Notes: a model not told the origin generated them from the sequence alone. Counted from the first letter of the stretch, positions 44,461 through 56,460 are shown. The stretch is 64,000 nucleotides of DNA from Cylicocyclus nassatus (GCA_958299035.1 CATQJL010000305.1:65429618-65493617); one strand, 5' to 3'. Numbers and translations are program-made.

Positions 44461-46219
44461 GCATAGGCAGGCGTGTGCCAATAAGGTGCGCACCGTTAGC
44501 CCCGCCTATCGCAAGACGGACGAGTTCTCTGCAGTACAGCTCTAGCACTGGTTCATGGCCATGTTCCCTAGTCAATTGAAAGCATAGTATAATGGGTTAT
44601 AAGCTTTTTGGAAGCTGGGGTGAAGCTTGACTAATTACAGAATTGTTTTGATTTCTTTTTCTTTCTTTTTTTACCAGTCAATGAACAGCTGATGTATTGT
44701 GTTGATCGTGAATTTCAAAGATTTGCTTTCTATCTATGAATGACAAGTGAATCTTGTATATCCAACTGTGTGAAGTTAGTCTAGAATACCTCAGGCATGA
44801 TTGTCTGAGTGACCTCACATCTTACGACAACTTCACACCCAATTTCGATTGTATTACAGATCGATTTATATTGAGGATGGCAGTTTTTGGAAGCAAAATA
44901 AAAGAATTTTGTTATTTAAACCAGATTCGAAAAAATATAAGTGCAATGTGATTTTCCCTTTTCCTGAAATCTAAATAAGTTTGTGTGATATGACCCATAT
45001 TTGCAAAACGAGTGATATCTGATTGTGCGAAACATTACCAAAGGTAATGATGTATACAAGTTATTGAAATTAGTTTGCTTGAAATAAAATTCCCCTATAA
45101 TGCTTGTTTTCAATTCTTGAAATCTGATTTTAGCTATGATTAGGGTTTCAAAACTTACTTTTCCGATAAAAGAGATAATCGTGTTGCTTATTTCAGCAAT
45201 GATAACAATATTTCTCGATAAGCTGACTTTTTTTGAACTAAACTTGAGAGTGCACAATAATATTCAATAAAGTAACAGATATGAATAAAAAACACTTTTT
45301 CAAGCTTGAAAGAATTTCCTCATACTTACAACGAGAAATAAATTTGGACGAACCTACTAGGAACAAATAACTGAGATACTTTGAAAAAAACTTGCGAACT
45401 GATTTATAATCAAAAAAGATCTGAAAACTGATTTTTTAATTTAATCGAAATTTTAAAATCTACTGTTATCCAAATTGCAACCAACTGGAGAAGCATGAAC
45501 GAAATATCAGAGAGTTTTTTAATAGCTGCAACGCATTCCTAGGCTAATCAACAAGGGGGCGGAGCGATCAGCGTACCGCGTACGGTACCCAGCTGGCGGC
45601 TGGCACATGCTATCGTTTATAAAGTCATACACCCGGGCTAGCTTCAACATAGATTTACAGTATGAAGCAAATCACTGATTGCTCTTATTGTTAGTTACTC
45701 ATTACGGTGGGAACTTTCGACCCTAATAGGCTTCTGACAAACGAGAGTTGCTTCTAAAATATACCAGAAAAAACCGAAAGACCTCAAACTAAGGTTCGCG
45801 GGGATAATAAATCTAAATATAAAGTCTTACGCTCCTCGACTTCTTACAGTATGCGCGCTGTAACGCGAATTTTTGGCTTTTTTTCCAAAATTCAACGCTG
45901 CCTTTGCAAGCAAAGTTCAGTTGAAATTTGAAGACTTCTTCATCCTTAATTAAATGCAAATTATGAGTGCAACAAGTCACAAAATCAATGTTCAAACACA
46001 ACTAATGGTTTGATTTGGTTTGATTGATTTGATTGATCAATTTCGACTGTTTGTAACTGCAACGTTGATATAGTAAATTTCGGAAAAAACCAAAAATTCA
46101 GCGTTGCGTGCGCATACCGTAAGAAGCCACGGGGTACTGTAGCGGCAAACTTTGTTTAGATTCAGCATCTCCGAAAACCTTAGTCTGAAGTCCTTCGGTT
46201 TTTTTGGAATTTTTTAGTT
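44461..46219. other. Intergenic, nothing recognised
   Basis: AT-rich; the longest frames (113 codons at 45257-44916 on the minus strand) show no domain. No gene is supported. Confidence 0.35.
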
Positions 46220-47019
46220 TTAGGTTGTCAAAAAAATAATGTCGTTTTTCATTGCCTGCTTCAACAAAGCAACCAGACTCAACCCAACAAAGACTAAGGC
46301 ATACTGTTCGATAGAGCAAAGCAAGCTCTACAAGTGAGCGTTCATGAGTTGACGCCAAACTCGATCCTTGGAAAGTTCGAACTCAAAATCTAGAGATTTC
46401 CAAATGCCCAAAAAATCGAAAAAAGATCTTCGTCCAAATGATTTTTACGGACTTTCCACTCGCACAAGTCAATACGTTCGAAATGTGATATCCATATGTG
46501 CAGTTTCTGTATTTTTTCCTCAACTAGAAACTGGGAAAACGAAAATGTTCGTGATATTCTTAAAACAATGTTGAGCCGTTCTTGCATATGTAGTCCTATA
46601 CTACAAGCCTAGGTAAGTTATACCTGTAAATTTTAAGCCCATTCCGAGCGGTAATTTTCGTGTAATATCGATTTTAGCACTGGAACTGAAAAGAAGAAGG
46701 CTGAATTTGATGTTTCTCGAAAATTACAGCTCGAAATGGGCTGAAAGTCTACAATTGTACTCAACTAGGCTTGTAGTATAGAACTACATATACAAGAACA
46801 CCTTGGCATTGCTTTGATATCACGAAATTCGTTCTCTCAAAATCTTAAATTTCAAGTTCGAACTTTCCAAGGATCGAGTTTGGCGTCAATTCATGAGCGC
46901 TCTCTTGTAGAGCTTGCTTTGCTCTATCGAACAGTACGCCTTAGCCTTTGTTGGATTGAGTCTGGTTGCTTTGTTAAAGCAGGCAAATAAAAACCGACAT
47001 TATTTTCTTGACAACCTAA
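46220..47019. mobile_element. 800 bp mariner-end foldback element
   Basis: Exactly bounded by TTAGGTTGTCAAAAAAATAA and the complementary TTATTTTCTTGACAACCTAA at TA. The inverted arms extend about 170 bases (GATAGAGCAAAGCAAGCTCT and GCCAAACTCGATCCTTGGAA on both sides). No transposase frame. The GATAGAGCAAAGCAAGCTC piece is shared with the foldback elements at 995 and 12727. Confidence 0.8.
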
Positions 47020-47094
47020 TAGCAATACTAGTCTGTCAGAAGCCTAAAATTAGTTGGAAATTCCTACGTAATTCTACAGTAACTAAGAGGAATC

Positions 47095-47222
47095 GGTGGT
47101 TCGCTCTGTACTGTAAATTTAAGTTGAAGTGATCCCTACCGTATGGAAGCCAAAGATCCGCGAAGTTTTCCCATATAAAGAAGTTATCAAAGATAGACGT
47201 TCGATACATTTTTTGGACACCC
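47095..47222 (-). mobile_element. Mariner-type MITE end, inverted copy
   Basis: The minus strand reads GGGTGTCCAAAAAATGTATC and on, aligning with 44336-44460. Confidence 0.5.
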
Positions 47223-48660
47223 GTATTGTCTCGATTGATGAGGTTGCCTGGGCAGAGTTGCAGTTGTTTACTGAGAGCTCTCATACTTCTGTAATCAAAT
47301 TGCGAGTGAGATCGCTATTTTTATGCACGGCGTCCCAGGTAAAATTCGATATGGTTTTATCGCATACTCAACACTAAGTCTTACAAAAAGAGAAGAACTG
47401 CGATTTGAAATAGTGTTTTGATCACTCTTTTCGTTAGCTAACCCCGAAAAAAAAATAGCAATAATAACTAAATAACTAAATAACTAGTGCAACTAGTTAG
47501 CACGGAATCTGTAAAAGTTCCTAGCATAATAGTGGTCCATACATCACTGTGGCATGATTTGGCCGCTCACGAAAATGCAACAACAAAAATTCTGAAATTT
47601 GTCATGTACAGATGAATGTTCCTACTGCCGCAGTTCAGAAACAAAGCTACCAGGAATTTAATGCTTACCTTGAACTTTGCGACTTTTACGTGTCAAACTG
47701 TGCTCTTGCAAAAGGCATGCGGTAACGAGGAAATTTTCCTTGTATTGTGACATCAAACAAATCTGTTGATTTTGCAGTTCCATGCGAGAATAAAGTCTGC
47801 CACAGTAAAGGTGGACTAATGCTATGTAGATACTCTCAATTTTCTCGGGTTAGCTAGCGGCAGTCTAGCATTTTTCAATCCTAACTCAAACCCACGAATT
47901 TTTTTGGGCACCCTGCATATATCTATATGAACTCGGTTACTACTACAATTAAATTTATGAAGTATATAAGCAGTTGTCGTTTCAAAACACAGTCTTTTTA
48001 GCACGGAGTAGACGAACATTCCAAGTGGAGCAGCGCGCCCGCGCCGCCACTGGCTCTGCGAGGTGGATTAGAATGAAGAGACGCAGATCGCAAAGCGGCG
48101 CGAATCGCTGCGAAGCGGACTCCCGCCAGTCCAATTTTCGCCTAAACTGGGTTGAAACTTACTATATGTACATTCTTATTGGGGTATAACAGTGCGCACT
48201 TGTAAGAATTAAGAAAAACGCCAGTTTGCAAATCAAATAATAACTGTTAGAAAAAGGAGAAAAAGTTGCATCGCTTGGTACCTAGGTTACCAATCACTTG
48301 ATGCTCAACGAGATTTGGATATAGCGATTATGAACTCGTCATCCAAAAAGGTGTGCTAAACAAATACAAAAATTGTATTGATTTGCAAAAGATCTGCCCT
48401 ATCTGCCAACCAACGAATCTACAAAAAACTTGGATAAAAGTTTTAAAAATAGCGAAACCTTTATCAAGGTAAATATGTTAGGTGGGAAACAGTAAAAAAA
48501 ACCACTTCGCGAATATAGTAGCTGTTGTAAAGATGGGAAATCTACGTTAAAAACTTTTTGAAATGTTTGTCTATCTTTGTTCCGAGAAAATGGGGATAAG
48601 TCCGGAAAACAAACAAAACTTTCGCACCGACTCAATATAAATAAGACGATAGAAAGAAAA
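47223..48660. other. Intergenic; mariner-type end at 47905
   Basis: Includes CGAATTTTTTTGGGCACCCTG at about 47896-47916, another mariner-like terminus. The receptor's expected last exon was sought here and not found. Confidence 0.35.
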
Positions 48661-48871
48661 CATTGAACACTGCAAAATCATCGGTTTATTCAGTTTCGCC
48701 TCATGAGATACAAAATGAAGTGTCTCTGATTAGTGCAGCAGGAAGAACAGGTATCACCAGCGCAATTAACAGGAATCACTCAAATAGTATAGCCAATACC
48801 CTAATCAGGTTTTGCTTATATGCACTCTAGAAGAGCGAGTGCTCTGTTCAAGTCATTTCAGTTTCTCTCAC

Positions 48872-49864
48872 CTTGTCCTATGGGAATTGTCAACAAAAAC
48901 CATCCAATCAGAATCGAGCAGATTGGTATAAAGAGTGTAATGGCAGGAATTGAAACCTATTTGTAACAGTAAGTTACTTCCGCTATGTAGATTTTGACTT
49001 ACCTGAATAATAAGTGATATCAAATATCGTCTTTGCATAAGTCGTGTTCTTTGAGACATTTGATTTGTTATACTGAGGAAATAATACGATAACGACACTA
49101 AGGAAAATGCAGAAATTGCAGCAGAAAAGTTGAGTGTGATTCCGATCAAGATAATATAATAAGCGCTATCAAGAGTCATAATTGTGAGACGAGGTTCATC
49201 TATCACCGTCTTCGCACACGAATACTCCTAAATAAGAGCACAAAGTTCTAGTTTGTTAAAAGAAACAGAAAAAAACTGTTAAGGTACCTCCAGGAGCCTT
49301 ACTCTGGCTTGCATTTGATCGGGTACAAAGTCTATTAGTCCCACGAAGGTAGAAACGCCGCAAATCAAAAGCGGCGGCGTATATCCAAGGACCTAAACCA
49401 AGGACAAACGAGGGAAAAAGCAGCTTTTTCCTCCAAGAGTTTGTGTTAATGAATTTACCTTTTAGGCACAATTTTAGAGCGTGATTGTGAGGAATCAACA
49501 CATAGCACCGATATATGAACAAATTCAAGCTTGTGGCGAGTACGAGCACAATGCAAGATCCAAATATACGAATACTAGTCGCCAGAGAAAGCGATGTCCA
49601 CCTTGCTATGTGAGAATCAGCGTAGCCCATTATAACAGGAAACGCTATGACAGGTAAGATAAGAGTCGTGAACGTGAAACCAAAAATAGAGGAAGTTAGC
49701 TGGTATATGAGCAGCCACCATTTGTAAGAAGCCATTTGCTTTGTAGACGTTTTCACAATACAGAATATAGTATACATATTTAGGAACGGAGTTATTACGG
49801 ACAGGAACATCAGGAAGGTCCGATAAACATATGGATGAGGGTCTATATCATCGCATATAATCAT
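48872..49864 (-). pseudogene. Srh/Sri-class nematode chemoreceptor (7TM), probably broken
   Basis: Minus-strand exons: A from about 49864 (MIICDDIDPH start) to 49459; B 49392-49288; C 49227-49003; D 48956-48872. Introns of 66, 60 and 46 nt have GT-AG ends. Exon A holds three membrane segments, with KTSTKQMASYKWWLL between the first and second and an RCYV motif after the third. B encodes GYTPPLLICGVSTFVGLIDF; C has segment 5 and the intracellular SQRTRLMQRRYLISLIIQ; D has segment 6 (VSIPAITLFIPICSILIGWF). This order is diagnostic of the Srh/Sri/Str superfamily. Two faults are seen: exon A ends one base out of phase with B, and no exon for segment 7 with the usual HG..PYR tail is found downstream. 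B-C and C-D join in phase. It is likely a recent pseudogene, or a base error plus a distant last exon. An intact protein would be a sensory-neuron receptor. Confidence 0.75.
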
Positions 49865-50398
49865 TTTCAGATTGTGTGAGTAGGTGAGACGTATGATTTT
49901 GACAATGCAAGTCTGATACAAAAGCACCTGTCTCATTAGCGAGATTGCTGCACAGTCGTTTGTCAATTTGAGAATTGACCTTTGGACTTAGTTCGTCCAG
50001 ATATTAGTTTCGAGACAGCAGATTTAGCAGAAGGCTTCCTTGTAAATTGTTTAGATATTCAGCTTCAAAACGGCGGAATTAACAGAAGCTTTCCTTGAGC
50101 CCATGGAAAACTTGATCTGAACTCATTCGTACTACACTTGTACTCTGTACCCCAACAATTTTGGATCAAGTATGTTTACATTCAGCCAAGTTCAGTGATA
50201 AGAGTCAAATTTGATTCATGTTCGTAAAAAAGCTGCCAGAGATTTGATTTATGCACAAAACTTTGGGATTTTAGGGAGATGTCCGTAAACGGTCAATCTT
50301 AACATAACGTCTTTGATACTAGACAGCTTGGGCACTCGACTCATTGCGAAATACCATTCACTACCTGGTAGTCATGCACCTATCACGCTCTAAGGATT
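49865..50398. other. Upstream of receptor, nothing recognised
   Basis: The reading frame of exon A extends upstream to 49966, but without membrane or signal features. The rest is AT-rich. Confidence 0.35.
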
Positions 50399-50495
50399 CA
50401 GCCAGACTGTGCGGCGTATGCGCGAGCAGCGTACGCACACGTGCACAAGGATATGGGGCGTACGCCGCGTACGCCGTGCAGTCTGGCTTTAAAGT
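50399..50495. repeat. Hairpin MITE (AGCCAGACTG ends)
   Basis: AGCCAGACTGTGCGGCGTA and TACGCCGTGCAGTCTGGCT are inverted repeats around a GC-rich core. Confidence 0.7.
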
Positions 50496-50545
50496 TGTTA
50501 TGTAAGTCCATAGTCCCGCCTTCTCTCTGCCATCCAGTAACCTTT

Positions 50546-50705
50546 GATTCAACTGGCTGGAAGGCGAGGCTTTGTGACCTAATCAAGGCCACTCGCGCCC
50601 GCGACGCAGTATGTGTCTGTCCCGCGCGAGTGCTCTCCAATCATTACCTAGCCTTAATTAATTCACGACGCTCCGCCTTCCAGCCGCTAAGCCAGTTGAA
50701 TCAAC
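50546..50705. repeat. TTCAACTGGCTGGAAGG MITE, copy 2
   Basis: Ends TTCAACTGGCTGGAAGGCGA and CCGCCTTCCAGCCGCTAAGC then CAGTTGAA. Full-length sister of 27300-27461 and 61052-61206. Confidence 0.8.
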
Positions 50706-51058
50706 GGGTAGCTTAAGCACCTGAAACGGCTAGAAAGGCATATCTGGAACCCAAAACTTTATTAGTCGGTACAAGAAAACACATATGATTGTAATAATAA
50801 TTAGTGTTAGATAATGTTTATGATTATAACCAATTCGTTCCTGTCCTTAGGCGGAGTATTGTGTTGTTTCTATGCCATCCCCGGAATTTCTCAGTAAGGA
50901 AGGATGGCGATAGTCAAAATTGACTCATCTTCCTATGAAAAATTGCTATTAGAATTTATAATTCAAACATTTATTCCCATATACTTGATTTTCAGTAATT
51001 GAATTGTTTTCACTAGGCTACTCAAGTGCTTGGTAATAGAAGAGATAATCTATACATA
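50706..51058. other. Intergenic, nothing recognised
   Basis: AT-rich; no feature. Confidence 0.35.
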
Positions 51059-51081
51059 TCTTATATATAAAGCTGAGCTAG
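51059..51081 (+). mobile_element. 23-bp Helitron end-to-end remnant
   Basis: TCTTATATATAAAGCTGA is directly followed by GCTAG. This is the 5' terminus of the neighbouring Helitron joined to a CTAG 3' terminus, with an A before it. The full element begins at the very next base. Confidence 0.55.
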
Positions 51082-51556
51082 TCTTATATATAAAGCTGAA
51101 TGTCTGTTTGTCTGTCTGTCTGTATGTCTGTATGTCTGTATGTGTGTACGTACGTTCCGAATAGAAAATTCCATTTCTGAACCGATCCGGACCAAACTTG
51201 GCACACATACACTTCGGGCCTCGGCGGGTGTCATAGGCTACTTTTCGTCATCGATCGATATCGATTTTACCGATTTTTATCGATTTTTTTGCAGAATTCA
51301 ACTACGGGGATGGGATTTGGCACAGGGGGGTAATCGAGCATGCTGATTACGAATACAATATTAGTTTTTGAAATCGTCCATTACTTTTATCGGTTTTATC
51401 GATTTTTTGCAATGTTTGAGCTACGGGCTGGGATTTGGAACAGGGGGTAATCGAGCATGCTGATTACGAGTTCAATATTAGTTTGGCGCTATTCGGCTAT
51501 CCGCGCCCCAAAATTTTTTTGTGGTAGAGCTTGCTCAAATTTCGTGTATAAGGGTT

Positions 51557-51797
51557 ATCTTAAGGGCCGGGCATACCTCAAGCATTTCAATCGCGACGCA
51601 ATTTGGCAATATTCCAGGTGTCCATAACTCATTGTAAGCACATTATAAATGTACAGAAGATAGGACATTTCATCAGTTTACGTAAGTTATACACACTATG
51701 CATGTGCAGTTTGCGTTTGCTAATGTTGGATCTGAACACTTCTGGCGAATTGCCAAATCGCGTCGCGACTAAAATCGCGTGAAATATGCCGTCCCTT
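51557..51797. repeat. CGCGATTT-family MITE nested in the Helitron
   Basis: AAGGGCCGGGCATACCTCAA to the complementary GAAATATGCCGTCCCTTT, with inner TTTCAATCGCGACGCAATTT and its complement. Aligns with 25842-26086. Confidence 0.7.
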
Positions 51798-52571
51798 TGC
51801 ATGCTGATTACAGATATCACACTTTCTCCACAGAACGTCTTCCCGTGTGGTTACGATAGGTGTACGGTAGGAAGTCAAAATCATGAATTCGGCTGGAGTT
51901 CGATCCATATGGCTTATTCGACATGCTAATCGAATATCATCTCTCTCTGCATATTGGAGCCTTTTCATAGAGTTATGGTGGTTATATGGCATGGAATAGA
52001 AAACACAGATTTGCTTTAAACTTCGGCTAGGGTGGTCATTTAGCGCACTGAACATGAACATGCTGATTTCGCAGGATAGTGCATTTTTTGAGTTACGGTG
52101 GGTGTAGATGGGTCGAAGTTCAAGAATTGCTCAAAACCTCACCTGCAACGGTTCACAAGTATATCGCTTATGAATATGGTGCTTGCTCGCTGTCATAACG
52201 CATTAGTGAAGCTATGGTGAGTTGCAGGGTTTGAATGGACATTTTTTCGCTTTGCCAATTTAGATCCCAGATATTCACGAAGTGGGGAAACTGTCGTTTT
52301 GCATGGCGGTCTCCAGCGCCATTCTGATAACCTGTCCCAACGCGTAACGCACGCGGCAAATCTCCCTGCCCCTGTTTTTGCTTAGGCAAAAGCCGCCGAA
52401 GGGTGTATCGCGCGCGGCAGCGGTCCTATAAGGAAGGCATTACGGTGGTATGGAACTTTTATACCACACGAATTGCCGTTATCCTAGGGATTGAGGACGA
52501 TTTTCTTGAAACAGCATTTTAGGTATTTCCCTGCCATGATTTCAGGCAGATTCATGATTTTTACCCGCTGC

Positions 52572-52830
52572 CACGCGAAATGACTACCCTAATTTCACGC
52601 GTACAAGGCGCGGGGTGGTCCTAGCTTTCATCGAGTTGCTCAGCCGCCCCAACGTGTTTTAAGAAGCGATCCTTATGCCGCACGATTCGTCAGGCAAAAC
52701 GCAGCACGGTGTGGGGTTCCTTTGGTTGCGAAGTTCTTTGCCGTATTCGGGCTGGTCGATGAAAGCTAGGACCAACCCGCGCCTTGTACGCGTGAAATTA
52801 GGGTACTTAATTCGTCATCAGCGGCTTGAC
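52572..52830. repeat. Palindrome nested in the Helitron
   Basis: CCCTAATTTCACGCGTACAA, GGCGCGGG and CCTAGCTTTCATCGA are repeated in inverted order at 52755-52805. The arms are about 60 bases. Confidence 0.75.
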
Positions 52831-53159
52831 TAACCCCCACATACCGAGTTTGAGCAAGACCCACCACAAAAACATTTAAGGGCCCGGATAGCCGAATAAC
52901 GCCATAGGTTTTTAGAATTATCCTTACTTTCATCGATTTTATTGTTTTTTTTTGCAAATTTGAGCTACGGGGTGGGGGGCGGGAGGTTGGTGAGGAGAGG
53001 AAGGTATGTGAGCATACTGGTTACTAACACAGCGGGAGTAGGGAATTGCACGTAGAAAGTGGGCACAGGTAAAGGTGTAGAGGGATAGAAATGGAACCTT
53101 TATCGTTTTTGACAGGGCCGGGCGGAGCCGGGTAAGCCAGCTAGTACATATCTAAAACA

Positions 53160-53450
53160 GAGTGGTGGTAAGTTAGTCAATGCGTTCTGTATAAAAAATT
53201 TTGTGTGCGGACTGATCGGCGCCAAACTTAGCACCATATTTTCGACACTGGTCCACCCCATAGACTACTTTTCGCAGCGAAATCCCGCTCCCTCTATTGA
53301 TATTGATTTTGAAGAGTCATTCGCTTTCCACGGTTTAGGAGGTATCTGCCCTGCAGAATCCATTATCCGTCGGATTCCGGCTCTGACTCTAAATACAGCA
53401 TATAGCCAATGCGACCAAAAAAGGCGACCTGGCTGCCTCTAACCTTCTCT
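53160..53450 (+). repeat. Helitron-related fragment
   Basis: GGACTGATCGGCGCCAAACT and CATAGACTACTTTTCGC match the 5' region of the Helitrons in diverged form. ATCCATTATCCGTCGGATTC and on matches, inverted, 57660-57775. Confidence 0.5.
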
Positions 53451-53484
53451 TTAACTAACTATTACTCCTGCTTATCACATCTCA

Positions 53485-53787
53485 TAATATATAATCGTTA
53501 GCCGCATTTCAAAAATGCGGCACAAAGCGGGAAAGCACGCGGTAGTCCCGCGCGCCTCCTGTTTCTCATGGCTGCACATCGCTCGCTTCTTCTAGTATAG
53601 GCATCATGCTTGCTGGCGTCGCTTCCTGTTTGGCGTGCTTCCAACGTTTTAGCCGTCTTTATTTCAGCTTTTTATTTGTGTAGCAATAGCGGTGTTGTTT
53701 TATCCATACTTTCGGCAAAGGTTCATCACGAAAAAGCTTGCGCGCGTACACTCGGCTGGAACTCAAGGGACTGTGATGTGAGCTATC
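53485..53787 (+). repeat. ~300 bp tandem duplication, unit 1
   Basis: From TAATATATAATCGTTAG to TGATGTGAGCTATC. Highly similar to the next unit (53791-54075). Confidence 0.85.
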
Positions 53788-53790
53788 TAA

Positions 53791-54075
53791 TAATATATAA
53801 TCGTTAGCGCATTAAAGCAAGCGGTAGTCCCGCGCGCCCCCTGTTTCTCATGGCTGCACATCGCTCGCTTTCCTTCTAGTATACATCATGCCAACTTGCT
53901 GGCGTCGCTTTCCGTTTGGCGTGCTTTCAACGTTTTAGCCATCTTTATTTCAGCTTTTTATTTGTGTAGCAATAGAGATGTCGTTTTTGATTCATACTTT
54001 CGGCAAAGGTTCATCACAAAAAAGCTTGCGCGCGTATACTTGGCTGGAACTCAAGGAACTGTGATGTGAGCTATC
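53791..54075 (+). repeat. ~300 bp tandem duplication, unit 2
   Basis: Same start and end motifs as unit 1 and shared CGCGCGCC, GGCGTGCTT and CATACTTTCGGCAAAGG. Differences are mostly small indels, so the duplication is fairly recent. Confidence 0.85.
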
Positions 54076-55096
54076 GTGGGGGTTTTCTTTGCCAAAGTGG
54101 CTGTATTCGGTTGGTGTTACCACTTGTCTCATCACAACGACAGGAAGAACCCAAACGATCTGCCCAGTTACTGCGTTTATGGATAATTCAAGTATGGTAG
54201 CATGTTGCAAGCTTTTCTGATAGGGCTCAGCATGGCTTACATTGATTTCTGTGCAACTCTTCACAAGCACTCCACAACTTCACTCTTCACAACTTCACCA
54301 GCAATCATTTAGTGTAGTTTTTAAAAGCAACAGCTCCGCGTCCTGCACTTAATGAGAACTGGTCAGCTTTGGCATCTCTTTCACTTCTATCAGTAACGGC
54401 CAGTGATGTAGTGTGAGAGCTGCAGGGGAGATGCAGGAGTAATGATCAATACGTTTGATGAAGGTTTTTTTTCATACTCAAAGAAAGTGACCACGTGCCC
54501 GTTCTCCATCGGGTGGCAGGGTTTACAAGGACTCATTACGAGAGCGGCAAGTTTTCACAAAACAGCGTACAGTCCGGTGCAAATCGTGCGAAGTACGTAG
54601 CAGGGTCTGCTTTGGGGGCAAACATCTCAGCGAATGCGCCATCTGCGCTGCTGCTGGGACACTTTTACAGGTGAGTATGGACGCAAACTAGGCAAAAGAG
54701 AAACCCATAACTTCTTCGAAAGAGTGGCTTTGCAGTTAGAGAGGGTATTTTTGAGATTAGCACTTCATCTTAAGGAAAGGTCATTTGATAGAAGTGGCGA
54801 TCAGGAAGGTACAATTTAAGGTATAATGTATACCAACAAACCTAAAAATCTTCTGTATCTGCGAAGCAACTCTTTGAAAAAAAGTTGCTTCTCTTTTGCC
54901 TAGTTTGCGTCCGTACTGAGATGCACAACGATATCTATTTAATTTTCGCGAAAGAGTATACAGCCCAAGCAAATCACCTGATAAGCATCTTATGTCTAGT
55001 CATAAAATCATGCTGAAGTGTATTATATTGTGTTGCTTACCTATATAGTATGCAATGCCACCGATAGTTGTTTCACTATTCGTAGTTTATCATGAA
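54076..55096. other. Intergenic; weak inverted repeat
   Basis: GTATGGACGCAAACTAGGCAAAAGAGAA at 54675-54702 recurs inverted at 54893-54920 (TTCTCTTTTGCCTAGTTTGC), suggesting another decayed foldback element. No gene is seen. Confidence 0.45.
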
Positions 55097-55440
55097 CTAG
55101 GTGGCTTACCCGGCTCCGCCCGGTCCTGTCAAAACGCTATGATAAAGCTCCCATCCCTATCCCTGTACAATCTGGATAACCTGGATATTTTGAGAACTAA
55201 TATCGTATTCGTAATCAGCATGCTCGATTACCTCCCTGTGCCAACTCCCAGCCCCGTAGCCCAAACTCTGCAAAAAGAATCGATAAAACTGATAAAACTA
55301 ATGGATATTTCGAAAAACCAATATTGTATTCGTAATCAGCATGCTCGATTACCCCCCGTGCCAACCACGCTCTTTCTGCAAATTTTTCCTCCTCAGAGAG
55401 ACATTCAGATAACCCCCGCCCCCACTTTTCCACAACAAGT
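55097..55440 (-). mobile_element. Helitron fragment in reverse orientation
   Basis: The CTAG terminus at 55097-55100 is followed by the complement of the Helitron 3' hairpin (GGCTTACCCGGCTCCGCCCG). Inside, AATCAGCATGCTCGATTACC occurs twice, about 120 bases apart. The distal 5' end is missing. Confidence 0.75.
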
Positions 55441-55679
55441 TACATAAAAGATCGTTATGTAAGTAACACCTATCGTTTTGGAAGTGGAAATATACCCATA
55501 ACAATTATGTATACTACAAGAAACACTTTTCTAGAATCAGTTCCGACAGGAACGAAATCAATTGTCTAAGAATTTTGACAGAAAATCTTTCAATTTTTTC
55601 CACAAAGGCATATGAAGCTTTACTGCAAAAGGATCCCTCCCCGAAAAGCACGAGTATTGAGCCATCTAAACCGTCAGTC

Positions 55680-56120
55680 ATAGGAACTGCACACGTACAA
55701 CAAATTTGTTTCTGTCCAATCAAATTGCCCTACTTGCCGCTTTCAAACCAATATTATCTATCTGAAAGACACTTCATTACCTACGTGCCGCTTGAAGACC
55801 GTTTAAAATTATGAGAACTGCCCCAAACGTACAAAAATGTGTTTCCCTGCCCGATCAAATTGGCCTACGTGCCGCTTACAGACCGATAGTCACTATTCAA
55901 AAAGAAAGTTTATGCCCTATGTGCCGCTTGAAGACCGTATATATAAGAAAAACCAACCTTAGACTTTACAGAAAGAAAACAACGAAATCAAGTATTTAGA
56001 GCGTATTCTCAAATTCCCGTACATGCCACTTTTGGACTTTTAATTCTGAGAACTGCCCCAAACGTACAAAAATCTGTTTCCCTGCCCGATGGAATTGCCC
56101 TACGTGCCGCTTACACACCG
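55680..56120 (+). repeat. Tandem repeat, three units
   Basis: Three units share GAACTGCCCCAAACGTACAA, GTTTCCCTGCCCGAT, CCTACGTGCCGCTTACA (starts near 55684, 55811 and 56047). Spacing is irregular (about 130 and 236 bases) because of an inserted segment. Confidence 0.75.
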
Positions 56121-56460
56121 ATACCTAATTGAAAGCACCAGCGGGACCTAGTTACACAAGCAAAAGCAAGGTATTGTTAGATAAACGCTTCCGAAAGTAC
56201 CAGCGAGACCAAGGCTCACGCACTCTCTTGTCTAACGCGGAAGCAAGATAATCCCAAAGTGACTGTTCTTAGTTAGAGCATTTTTACCAAGAATTGAGAA
56301 CATAGATGAATTTAGCTCAAGTCACGCTTTTACGCAATTTGGCATCATTTCAAAAGCAACTAATAGGAACAATCTGAAAGACACATTCTGGGATAACAGG
56401 CTCGAAAAAAGCAGGTACAAATAACACATCCGGACACTGGCGACCCAGAAAACTCATTGC

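Larger units (their letters stand above)
51082..53144 (+). mobile_element. Non-autonomous Helitron (~2.06 kb)
   Basis: The 5' end is TCTTATATATAAAGCTGAAT. The 3' end is GGCCGGGCGGAGCCGGGTAA then GCCAGCTAG followed by T. Inside are a TGTC/TATGTCTG microsatellite (51099-51150), two direct repeats of about 120 bases containing TAATCGAGCATGCTGATTAC (51240-51360 and 51420-51490), a nested CGCGATTT-family MITE (51557-51797) and a nested palindrome (52572-52830). No Rep or helicase frame exists, so it must have moved in trans. Confidence 0.8.

Noticed and set aside
48399..48635. 78-codon ORF as last exon of the chemoreceptor
   Set aside because: It has neither the segment 7 hydrophobic stretch nor the HG..PYR motif, and no matching phase.
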